Source: an uncultured Actinomycetes bacterium (GTDB taxonomy: Bacteria; Actinomycetota; Thermoleophilia; Solirubrobacterales; Solirubrobacteraceae). From it: a stretch of 8,356 nucleotides of DNA. Below, in pieces: positions 1-6,562 of the stretch. Position numbers and translations under genes: made by a program. Under the pieces are notes generated by a model that did not search any database, was not told the DNA's origin, and saw nothing but the letters and a program-made list of their open reading frames with translations. Every line of letters starts with the position of its first letter. Within the stretch, counting starts at the first letter, position 1. The stretch is taken from positions 1 through 8,356 of the forward strand of contig CALAQT010000174.1 in NCBI GenBank assembly GCA_937888775.1, given 5' to 3'.

Positions 1-832
1 TGCGGATGAAGATCAGCGGCTTGGTCTGACCGTAGTTGCCCGGATAGCCCTGCGGCGCGTGCTTGGTCGGCCCGCCGGCGATCCCGCGAGCCGCGTACTC
101 GCCGATCAGGATCGTGTCGTTGCCGTGGCCGGTGGCATGCAGCGCGCTCCAGCCGGCGTTGAGCAGGCCGCGATACATGTTCGGCGCCACCGAAACGCTC
201 GAGCCGGCAATCGCCTGCGGGCCGAGATCCTCGCCGAAGTTCGCCTCGTTCCAGATCGACCAGAAGTGCACGACCGGCAGCGGTGAGCCAACGCCGTGCG
301 GGCGAAAGCTTCCGTCGTAGCGCTCGCCGACCGCGTGCACGAACTGGCCGTAGTCGCTGGCGTTGGGCTTCCACGCGTAGTTGAGGTTCGTCCGTCCGGG
401 GCCCGGGGGGATGCCCGATCCCTCGGCCCACACCGGGGCTCCGCCGCCGACGGTGAAGTCCAATGTCATCCCGTACTGCTGCGCGTCACGGACGACCGCA
501 TCGAGCGTCGCCCAGTTGGAGTCCGGGTAGGCGTTGGGGTCAGCGCCGTTGAAGTTCGACGGAGCATTGGCGGACAGGGGGTTCACGGTCGTGTGCGCCC
601 AAGAGACGAACTCCCGCACGGTGGTGGCCCCCAGCTCGCGCATCCTCAGCAGCGTGGTCTGGGCCGCCTGCGGACTGGTCAGCTCCTGTCCGTCCTCGAA
701 GATCGCGATCTGGGTGGTCGAGGCCGAAGCGAGGGCGGGGAGGGCGAGGCTGCACAGGCCGCTCAGCGCCAGGCACAGCGCGATCGCGGCCGGCAAACGG
801 GGGATGCGGCGCGTGGAAGATATTTTGGGCAT
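1..832 (-). CDS. Secreted clan GH-A glycoside hydrolase (GH39/GH5-like), 3' end truncated by window edge
   Basis: I translated this open frame by hand from the ATG at 832-830. It runs off the left edge after 277 codons without a stop. Residues 1-38 form a signal peptide: basic n-region with RR at 8-9, hydrophobic core about 13-34, and an ALASAS cleavage region. The mature part starts a (beta/alpha)8-barrel. The motif FWSIWNEANFG around 190-200 carries the Asn-Glu pair of clan GH-A, with E196 as predicted acid/base. The nucleophile Glu would lie beyond the window. It aligns along its length with the protein at 925-2580 (shared GQFV, PLP, FWSIWNE, PQAI, TGHG, DT, LIGE), so the two are paralogs. 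GGGAG at 846-850 is a possible ribosome binding site, but its 13-nt spacing is long. It lies 92 nt downstream of that paralog and is probably cotranscribed. Predicted role: extracytoplasmic hydrolysis or processing of a polysaccharide; the substrate is unknown. Confidence 0.85.
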   Translation of the reverse strand, partial: MPKISSTRRIPRLPAAIALCLALSGLCSLALPALASASTTQIAIFEDGQELTSPQAAQTTLLRMRELGATTVREFVSWAHTTVNPLSANAPSNFNGADPNAYPDSNWATLDAVVRDAQQYGMTLDFTVGGGAPVWAEGSGIPPGPGRTNLNYAWKPNASDYGQFVHAVGERYDGSFRPHGVGSPLPVVHFWSIWNEANFGEDLGPQAIAGSSVSVAPNMYRGLLNAGWSALHATGHGNDTILIGEYAARGIAGGPTKHAPQGYPGNYGQTKPLIFIR

Positions 833-871
833 GGTGAGAGAACAGCTCCCGACGGTCGAAGTTGCGGCGGT

Positions 872-890
872 GTTGCGCGTTGCGCAACGC
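872..890 (-). promoter_or_regulatory. Perfect palindrome/hairpin between the two glycoside hydrolase genes
   Basis: GTTGCGC (872-878) pairs with GCGCAAC (882-888) around a 3-nt loop. Overlapping it, 877-890 is a perfect 14-bp palindrome, GCGTTGCGCAACGC. It lies in the 92-nt gap, about 40 nt upstream of the downstream gene's ATG and 35 nt after the upstream stop. It could be an operator, an intercistronic mRNA hairpin that weakens read-through, or a weak terminator. No U-tract follows. Confidence 0.4.
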
Positions 891-924
891 CAAGGGGCAT
901 CACCGCTTAGAACTCGGCGCCAGG

Positions 925-2580
925 CTAGCGAAGCATGACGCCGACCGTGCGGCTGAACACCTGCGGGCCGCGCGGATAGGTCCAGGCGGTCCTCACCGTA
1001 CCGCTGCCGGCAAACACCAGCTTCACGTCGAAGTACCCGTAGGGGTCGGTGAGGTTGACCGTCGCGACGGTCTCAAAGCGCGCCCCGGAGTCCGGGCGCA
1101 ACTGGATCTCGACGCGCTGGGGTCGGTGTGTCTCGCGCCGCGCGAAGTAGGCCGGGCGCACCCCGCCCCAGACCTCCAGGGGATGACCGCGGTCGGTCGT
1201 GGTCACCGGCAGGTAGATCGGCATCCGGTAGGCGTAGAACCCGGGCTTGGGAACTCCGGTGGCGGATTCCAGGCCGCTGGCGAAGTTCCCCCGGGGAGGG
1301 TCGGTGAGCAGAAACTGGTCATAGGAGCGGATCCGCGGATCGCGCCAGGTCAGATACTCCGCCCAGTTGAGCCAGACGGCGGCGGTCTGGGGGCTGACCG
1401 TGCCGGCCTCGGTGTCCGGTGGAGTGGTCTGATAGCCGAACTCGGTCGAGTAGATCGGGAACCTGGTGTGCGAGCCGTAGACGCGCTGCAGCACGTCGAG
1501 CACCCGCTCGAGCTTGGGAATCTCGGCCAGCTCGGCGAAGTCAGGTTCGTCGGGCGTGATCGTGTTGGGTGGGAGCCCCTGCGGGTATGGGTGGTCGGCA
1601 AACCCGCTGGCATCAAACAGCCCGGGGTTCTGGGCTGCGAACGCGGCAGAGCCGGCGGTGGTGGTAGGGCAGCCGCGCAGCTTCGCCGCCTCGCCACGCA
1701 GCCGGCGATATGAAGAGTCCACGCAATACAGTGCGCGCAGGAATCGCAGCGGGGCCATCGAGTTGAAATCGCCGGGCTCGGTGCCCGTGGTCGATCCGGC
1801 GGGGGCGACCTCGCCGATCAGGACCGTGTCGTGTCCGTGTCCTGTGGTCTGCAGGGCAGTCCAGGCGGCGTCCAGCAACTTGCGGTAAAGCCTTGGCGAA
1901 ACCTCGACCCGCGAGTTGTCGATGGCCTGTGGAGCGAGCTGCGTGCCCAGATTCGGCTCATTCCAGATCGACCAGAAATCGACGCGGGGAAGCGGCTCGG
2001 TTGCGCCCGGCGGGATGTAGTGGCCGCTGTAGCGGGTTGCCACCGCGGTCACGAACTGGCCGAACTCCGACGCCGACGGTCTCCACCATGTCTGTGTGCT
2101 CGGATCCGGCGCGCCCTTGCCCGAGGCCCACCGGGGCGGCGGGGGCACGAGCGCCAGGTCGATGCCCATCCCGCGCGCCTTGATGTCACTGATGATCGTG
2201 TCGAAGAAGGCCCAGCCGGCGGCTGGATAAGCGGCCGGGTCCGCGGCGTTAAAGTTCGGGCGCACCGTGGAGGTGATATCCGGGGCGACGTCGGTCCAGT
2301 GCAGATACACGTGCACCCGCTCGGCCCCGAGACGCTTGATCTGATCGAGCGTAGGGCCGGGATCGGTGGTCACCGAGGTGTCGGGGTTGAACATCGACTC
2401 AGGTCCCACGTAGGAGTGCAGCGACGGCAGGACCGCGGGGGTTGGGGTGCCGCTCCCGCCGGACAGCACCAGTGCGAGCGCCACGGCGATGATCACGAGG
2501 ATCAGCACCCCTGACCCCGCCAGCAGGCGGGGCGAGCGAAGCAGCCGTGAGATCCCGGTCGACGGTGGCAAGCGGAGCAC
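925..2580 (-). CDS. Membrane-anchored clan GH-A glycoside hydrolase (GH39/GH5-like)
   Basis: About 551 aa from a GTG at 2580-2578. A basic N-terminus (residues 1-20) precedes one hydrophobic segment (about 24-40) without a clear cleavage site, so a signal anchor with the catalytic part outside is likely. The barrel spans about 55-455. FWSIWNEPN at 202-210 gives acid/base E208, and IYSTEFGY at 377-383 gives nucleophile E380; both catalytic glutamates of a retaining clan GH-A enzyme are therefore present. C286 and C304 could form a disulfide. Residues about 460-551 look like a C-terminal beta-sandwich, as in many GH39-type enzymes. The start is uncertain: the frame stays open upstream with ATGs at 2673 and 2679 that would overlap the divergent gene, and a TTG at 2571 fits a leaderless start. 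No in-frame start has a good Shine-Dalgarno sequence. It is the upstream paralog of the gene at 1-832. The family is often annotated as cellulase-family or GH39; the true substrate is unknown. Confidence 0.87.
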   Translation of the reverse strand: MLRLPPSTGISRLLRSPRLLAGSGVLILVIIAVALALVLSGGSGTPTPAVLPSLHSYVGPESMFNPDTSVTTDPGPTLDQIKRLGAERVHVYLHWTDVAPDITSTVRPNFNAADPAAYPAAGWAFFDTIISDIKARGMGIDLALVPPPPRWASGKGAPDPSTQTWWRPSASEFGQFVTAVATRYSGHYIPPGATEPLPRVDFWSIWNEPNLGTQLAPQAIDNSRVEVSPRLYRKLLDAAWTALQTTGHGHDTVLIGEVAPAGSTTGTEPGDFNSMAPLRFLRALYCVDSSYRRLRGEAAKLRGCPTTTAGSAAFAAQNPGLFDASGFADHPYPQGLPPNTITPDEPDFAELAEIPKLERVLDVLQRVYGSHTRFPIYSTEFGYQTTPPDTEAGTVSPQTAAVWLNWAEYLTWRDPRIRSYDQFLLTDPPRGNFASGLESATGVPKPGFYAYRMPIYLPVTTTDRGHPLEVWGGVRPAYFARRETHRPQRVEIQLRPDSGARFETVATVNLTDPYGYFDVKLVFAGSGTVRTAWTYPRGPQVFSRTVGVMLR

Positions 2581-2584
2581 AATA
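2579..2584 (-). promoter_or_regulatory. Alternative -10-like element TATTGT for a leaderless glycoside hydrolase start
   Basis: TATTGT on the minus strand (2584-2579) is followed by 7 nt and a TTG at 2571-2569, in frame with the glycoside hydrolase. This repeats the spacing seen before three other genes here. It overlaps the GTG chosen as start, so only one of the two readings can be right. Confidence 0.25.
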
Positions 2585-2604
2585 ACGGCTGCCCACCGGG
2601 CAAA

Positions 2605-2638
2605 GCTTCGCTCCTGCCCGAAGCCGATCCGGCATCGG
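2605..2638. promoter_or_regulatory. Two small dyads in the divergent promoter region
   Basis: GCTTCG (2605-2610) pairs with CGAAGC (2619-2624) across 8 nt. CCGAT (2624-2628) pairs with ATCGG (2634-2638) across 5 nt. Both lie between the divergent starts at 2580 and 2672 and could be operator sites, but arms this short also arise by chance at high GC. Confidence 0.2.
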
Positions 2639-2653
2639 GAGGTGTCCGAGGTC

Positions 2654-2659
2654 CTTATA
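2654..2659 (-). promoter_or_regulatory. -10-like element TATAAG for the glycoside hydrolase pair
   Basis: On the minus strand 2659-2654 reads TATAAG, 5 of 6 to the -10 consensus. It overlaps the plus-strand TAGAAT box, so one short AT-rich patch could serve two divergent promoters. It would give a leader of about 65 nt to GTG 2580. If it is the real promoter, the ATGs at 2673 and 2679 cannot be the start. Confidence 0.4.
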
Positions 2660-2663
2660 GAAT
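2658..2663 (+). promoter_or_regulatory. -10-like element TAGAAT for the GT-C gene
   Basis: TAGAAT matches the bacterial -10 consensus at 5 of 6 bases in an otherwise very GC-rich region. It ends 8 nt before ATG 2672, so transcription would start at or next to the start codon. No convincing -35 was found. The call is inferred from position and composition. Confidence 0.45.
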
Positions 2664-2671
2664 CGGGTCGC

Positions 2672-4222
2672 ATGCTCATCCCGGCCCGCACCGGCGCCAC
2701 GGTCGGGGGCCGACAGCAAGCGCTGGCCTGGCTGTCGCGGATTGAGGCCGAGACCTGGCTGCTGGCGGGCATTACGGTGCTCGCCGCGGCGCTTCGCTTC
2801 GCGACCCTCTCCGGCCAGAGCTACTGGCTTGACGAGGCTCAGGCGGTGCACGAAATGCACCTGTCCTTCGGCGGCATGCTCAGCGCCTGGGGCGCCACCG
2901 AGTGGAATCCGCCGCTGTACCTGCTGATCGCGTGGCCGTGGGCGAAGGTGTTCGGAACCAGCGAAGCCGGCCTGCGATCGCTGTCAGCGCTGCTGGGAAC
3001 GGCAGCCATACCGATCACCTACCTGTGCGGCCGCGAACTCGTCTCTCGCCGCGCCGGGCTGGCGGCCGCCGCGCTCGCCGCACTCAGCCCGTTCATGATC
3101 TGGTATTCGCAGGAGGCCAGGGAGTACATGCTGCTGGCCGTGTTGTCGGGAATGTCGCTGCTGTTCTTCGCCCGCACCTGGCATGGACCCTCGCGGCGCA
3201 ACCTGGCGTGGTGGGCGGCGTTCTCAGGGTTGGCGCTGCTGACGCAGTACTTCGCCGCGTTCCTGATCGCCGCGGAGGCGATCGGACTGCTCTACCGGGC
3301 GCGCAGTCGCGCGACAGTGGTAGCGATCGCCGTCCTGGCCCTGCTGCAGGCGGCGCTGATCCCCCACGTGGTCAGCCACATCGTGAATCCCGCGCAGTTC
3401 ATCGTCGGCGTGCCGCTTTCGCTCCGGGTGCAGCAGGTGCCCGTCACGTTCGGCCTCAACACCCTTTACCACAGCTCGATCGTCTCCTACGGACTGCTCG
3501 GAGCGGCGGTGCTGGCGATCGCGGTGATCGTGCTGCTGGTGATTGGAGCCAAGACGGCCGAGCTATGCGGCGCGGGCTTGGCGGCGCTGATGGCGGCAGC
3601 GGTCGTGCTCGTGCCGCTGGTGCTCGCCCTGCTTGGCCACGACGACTATCTGGCGCGCGCGTTGATGCCCGGCTGGATCCCGCTCGTGGTTGTGATCGGC
3701 GCGGCCTGCAGCGCCACGGGTGCGCGTCGCGCCGGGGCCGTGTTGTTCGTCGTGCTGGCCGCGATGTTCGTTTACGCCGGGGTCCGGATCGACGGCGATC
3801 CCCAATACCAGCGTCCGGACTGGCGCCGGATCGCCGCCGTGCTGGGCACGTCGTCGGTGACACGCGCCGTGGTGACCTACGACGGGGAGTTCGCGGCCGG
3901 CCCGCTTTCGATCTACCTGCCCAGGATCGCCTGGGCGGGCCCCGGCGAGCAGCTCAACGCCAGCCCGGCAGCGGTCACCGTAAGTGAGCTCGACATCGTC
4001 GGGAACACATACCAGACGCTGGCCAAGCCGCTCCGCGGCGGCATTCAGCTGATCGCGTCGCACGCCGTCAACGGCTACCAGGTAGACCGCTTCAGGCTCT
4101 CCCCGCCCCGGAGCCTGAGCCGAGCGCAGATTGGCGAGCTAGCGCCGGCGCTGCTCTACCCGGCCGCATCGGGGGCCGTGGTGGTCATCCAGCCGCCCCG
4201 CGTCCACCTAGGAGTGCGCTAG
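2672..4222 (+). CDS. GT-C fold membrane glycosyltransferase, GT39/ArnT-like
   Basis: 516 aa, polytopic, with about 11-12 hydrophobic segments up to residue 370 and then a soluble C-terminal domain (371-516). The first extracytoplasmic loop has the GT-C acidic motif WLDEA (D54, E55), followed by NPPLY (79-83) and YSQEAREY (145-152), all typical of the PMT/ArnT-like family (glycosyltransferase family 39 in common annotation). Such enzymes move a sugar from a polyprenyl-phosphate carrier to a lipid, protein or glycan on the outer face of the membrane. The frame is open back to 2447, but ATG 2672 is preferred: earlier codons would run into the divergent gene, the N-terminus before TM1 (about 28-43) has normal length, and a -10-like TAGAAT lies 8 nt before it. 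No Shine-Dalgarno sequence is seen. It converges with the GT4 operon, with 22 nt between stops. Donor and acceptor cannot be told from sequence. Confidence 0.9.
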   Translation: MLIPARTGATVGGRQQALAWLSRIEAETWLLAGITVLAAALRFATLSGQSYWLDEAQAVHEMHLSFGGMLSAWGATEWNPPLYLLIAWPWAKVFGTSEAGLRSLSALLGTAAIPITYLCGRELVSRRAGLAAAALAALSPFMIWYSQEAREYMLLAVLSGMSLLFFARTWHGPSRRNLAWWAAFSGLALLTQYFAAFLIAAEAIGLLYRARSRATVVAIAVLALLQAALIPHVVSHIVNPAQFIVGVPLSLRVQQVPVTFGLNTLYHSSIVSYGLLGAAVLAIAVIVLLVIGAKTAELCGAGLAALMAAAVVLVPLVLALLGHDDYLARALMPGWIPLVVVIGAACSATGARRAGAVLFVVLAAMFVYAGVRIDGDPQYQRPDWRRIAAVLGTSSVTRAVVTYDGEFAAGPLSIYLPRIAWAGPGEQLNASPAAVTVSELDIVGNTYQTLAKPLRGGIQLIASHAVNGYQVDRFRLSPPRSLSRAQIGELAPALLYPAASGAVVVIQPPRVHLGVR

Positions 4223-4236
4223 CTCGGAGGCCAACG

Positions 4237-4257
4237 GTTGCGTCTCAGCTGCGCAAC
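4237..4257. terminator. Possible weak hairpin at the convergent gene ends
   Basis: GTTGCG (4237-4242) pairs with CGCAAC (4252-4257) around a 9-nt loop. It overlaps the last codons of the GT4 gene and follows the GT-C stop at 4222. No T-run exists on either side, so intrinsic termination is doubtful. The only support is its place between convergent genes. Confidence 0.2.
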
Positions 4258-5414
4258 ACATCGCGATAGGCCCGGACGGTCTCGCGCCCGCACCTGGGCC
4301 AGTTGAACTCCCGTTCGACGGTGAGCCGGGCCTGGAGTCCCATCTCCTCCAGCCGCGACGGCTCCGCCAGCAGCCGATCGATCGCCGCGGCCAGGGCCCG
4401 GGGATCACAGGCGGGCACCAGTTCGATGCCGCCGCCGGCCGCGGCGATCTCCTCGGGGCCGTCCTCACCCCGGCAGCCGATCGCCGGCACGCCGCCGGCC
4501 ATTGCCTCGATGTAGGCCACCCCGAACGCCTCCTGCACGCTGGCCAGCACGAAGAGCGAGCCGGCCCGCGCGGCGGCGACCGCCTCCGGGTGGGCGACGC
4601 GGCCTCGGAGCTCCAGATGTTGCTCGACAGCGAGCGAGGTCGACAGCGCCTGCAGTCGCTTGCGCTCCGGGCCGTCTCCGACGATCACGCAGCGGATGTC
4701 CGGATGGCGCTCGCGCAGGCTCGCCAGCGCAATGATCAGGTCGGCGTGGCGCTTGCGCGCGATCAGATTGCCGACGCTGACCAGGGTCGGGCGCGACGGA
4801 CGCGGGGCGGCGGTCAGCGGCGGCAGATGGGTCCCGAGGTGGACGACCCGGGTCGTCCGCGCCCCGTGCTCCCGACAGCGTCGCGCCGTTCCGGCGCTGT
4901 TGGCCAGCACCAGCCGGGCGTGATTCAGCGTGCGCCTGATGGTGGCTGACCCGGCATGGTCGCCGTAGACGTCTCCGCCGTGCACCGAGACGATCAGCGG
5001 AATGTCGGGTGCGACCCGTCTGACCGCATCGCCGGCCGGCACGGCGTAATGGGCATGGACCAGCTCAAACGGGAACCCGGGACGGATCCTGGCCATGGCG
5101 CGGCGAAGCGCCGGCGCCGCCCAGGCGCCCCAGGAGGCATAGCTCCACGGCCGGGGCGGCGACAGATAGCGCAGATAGTCCACCGGCAGGCCGTCGAGTA
5201 TCCGGCTGCCCGTCTGGCTCACGATCTGGCGCATCCGGGGAAGGCTCGGTTGACGCAGCATCGACAGCGGTGGGAGCGGACGGTGCAGGACCAACACCCG
5301 AACCTCGAGCCCGGCGTCACGGGCGGCCAGCGCCTGGTGGTGGGCCCAGAGGCCGAGGGTCGGATCATCGTCGCGCGGGTAATACTCGGTGACGACCAGG
5401 ACTTTGGTCGACAT
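4245..5414 (-). CDS. Glycosyltransferase family 4 (GT-B fold), last gene of GT operon
   Basis: 389 aa with the two Rossmann-like domains of GT4 enzymes. The N-terminal domain opens with MSTKVLVVTEYYP and contains VHAHYAVPAG (119-128) and VHGGD (144-148). The C-terminal donor domain has VGNLIARKRH (214-223), GDGPE (246-250) and the EX7E motif E295-AFGVAYI-E303, which contacts the nucleotide-sugar donor. The reaction is a retaining transfer from an activated sugar, expected at the cytosolic face during glycan assembly. I chose ATG 5414 over an ATG 11 codons upstream. It matches the family N-terminus and overlaps the previous stop by one base (TGATG), typical of translational coupling. There is no clear Shine-Dalgarno sequence, which also fits reinitiation. 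It is cotranscribed with the two GT4 genes upstream. Sugar specificity is unknown. Confidence 0.92.
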   Translation of the reverse strand: MSTKVLVVTEYYPRDDDPTLGLWAHHQALAARDAGLEVRVLVLHRPLPPLSMLRQPSLPRMRQIVSQTGSRILDGLPVDYLRYLSPPRPWSYASWGAWAAPALRRAMARIRPGFPFELVHAHYAVPAGDAVRRVAPDIPLIVSVHGGDVYGDHAGSATIRRTLNHARLVLANSAGTARRCREHGARTTRVVHLGTHLPPLTAAPRPSRPTLVSVGNLIARKRHADLIIALASLRERHPDIRCVIVGDGPERKRLQALSTSLAVEQHLELRGRVAHPEAVAAARAGSLFVLASVQEAFGVAYIEAMAGGVPAIGCRGEDGPEEIAAAGGGIELVPACDPRALAAAIDRLLAEPSRLEEMGLQARLTVEREFNWPRCGRETVRAYRDVLRS

Positions 5415-6562
5415 CAGCGCGGGTTTGAGCCCGGGTTCATCGGCCACCCGGCCCGGTGATCGGCGGACCTCGGCTGAGCTCCGGGCAGGGCGGTGGAAAT
5501 GGCCCGGTGAAACCCATCGGCCATCGCGTCGTAGTTGAAGGCGCCGACCGCGACGCGGCCCGCGGCGCCGAGGCGGCCGCGCAGGGCCGGATCGTCGAGC
5601 AGGCCGTCGATCGCCTGCGCCAGCGCCCGACTGTCGCCTGGCGCGACGACCAGGCCGGTCACACCGTCACGAACCAGTCCACCGGCGGCGGCGCCCACCG
5701 CCGCGGTCACGACCAGCGGACGGCCGCGGTGCATGGCCTCGTTGCAGACCAGACCCCATGGTTCACGGAATCGTGGCGTGGCGAGCGAAGGCAGGACAAC
5801 GACTCCGGCTGTGGCGTAGGCGAGTGGCAGGGCGGCGCGGGGCAACGGGCCGATCACCCGGGTGCGCGGGGTTGCACTGGCTCGGTCGGCCAGTGGTCCC
5901 TCTCCGACCAAGGCCAGGGTGGCGTCTTGTCGCACTTCAGACCAGGCGTCGAGGAGAACGTCGATTCCCTTCTCGGGCACGAGCCGACCAACGTAGAGCA
6001 CGAGTGGGCCCGCAAGCTGATGATCGGTTCGGAACCGATCGATCTGGTCGCTGTCGATCGGCGCCGAGAACAGCTCGGCTTCGACCGCCTGGGAGGCGAT
6101 AAAGACACCGGTCTCGTTGCCCCGGATCGCCGTAACGAATCGTTTGACGTGCTCGCCGTAGGCCACCACGGCATCGGCGTGGCGATAGATGTGGCGGACG
6201 GCCGGCAGCGAGACTGCGTGGGTCAGCGAGCGCGGCTGGGCCCACACGGAGGCCCACAGGATGAACGGCCGCCGGTAGCGCTTGGCGCCCAGGTAGGCGG
6301 CCGGAAGGATCGGTCCGCCGGCGAACGGGGCGATCACGGCGTCATAGCGGCGCCCCAGGCGCAGCGCCTCGCGCAGTCCGCCCAGCCGGCGGGCCGGGAA
6401 CGTGGCACACGACAACTGGCTCTCCAGGTCGGCAAACCACGTGGGGACGTAACGCTCGCCGCCGCCGAAGCAGAGGACCTCCAGGTCATACGCCGTGGCC
6501 AGGCGTTCGTACAGCGGCAGCCGATACGCGGTGAGATAGTTGGTGACAAGGGCTATCGGCAT
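5414..6562 (-). CDS. Glycosyltransferase family 4 (GT-B fold), middle gene of GT operon
   Basis: 382 aa. The N-terminal acceptor domain begins MPIALVTNYLTAYRLPLYE, a start seen in GT4 enzymes. The donor domain has LYVGRLVPEKGIDVLLDAW (189-207; R193 and K198 are the usual phosphate-contacting pair), LVGEGPL (218-224) and EX7E as E267-PWGLVCN-E275. About 20 C-terminal residues (from 361) look disordered and extend to the junction with the next gene. The start at ATG 6562 was chosen because upstream codons (open to 6760) encode Arg-rich shadow sequence inside the preceding gene. The start overlaps that gene's stop by 10 nt, and the stop overlaps the next start by one base. Role: one sugar-transfer step in assembly of a surface glycan, inferred from family and neighbours. 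Donor and acceptor are unknown. Confidence 0.91.
   Translation of the reverse strand: MPIALVTNYLTAYRLPLYERLATAYDLEVLCFGGGERYVPTWFADLESQLSCATFPARRLGGLREALRLGRRYDAVIAPFAGGPILPAAYLGAKRYRRPFILWASVWAQPRSLTHAVSLPAVRHIYRHADAVVAYGEHVKRFVTAIRGNETGVFIASQAVEAELFSAPIDSDQIDRFRTDHQLAGPLVLYVGRLVPEKGIDVLLDAWSEVRQDATLALVGEGPLADRASATPRTRVIGPLPRAALPLAYATAGVVVLPSLATPRFREPWGLVCNEAMHRGRPLVVTAAVGAAAGGLVRDGVTGLVVAPGDSRALAQAIDGLLDDPALRGRLGAAGRVAVGAFNYDAMADGFHRAISTALPGAQPRSADHRAGWPMNPGSNPR

Noticed and set aside
805..832. Possible twin-arginine (Tat) signal in the truncated glycosidase (RR at residues 8-9)
   Set aside because: The residues after RR (I-P-R) do not fit the Tat consensus well. An ordinary Sec signal explains the sequence.
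862..1713. 283-codon plus-strand open frame antisense to the anchored glycoside hydrolase
   Set aside because: It has Arg/Gly/Val-rich low-complexity content and no domain. It lies opposite a gene with both catalytic motifs intact and is a typical shadow frame at high GC.
2399..2860. Minus-strand open frame across the divergent promoter, with an ATG near 2637
   Set aside because: It would overlap both the glycoside hydrolase N-terminus and the GT-C start. Its translation has no hydrophobic or domain pattern.
2902..3987. 361-codon plus-strand frame inside the GT-C gene
   Set aside because: It is Arg/Gly-rich and is the plus-two-frame shadow of a well-supported polytopic membrane protein.
4223..4244. 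Intrinsic bidirectional terminator in the convergent gap
   Set aside because: The 22-nt gap has no T-run and no strong stem of its own. Only a weak stem overlapping the GT4 3' end was kept, at low confidence.
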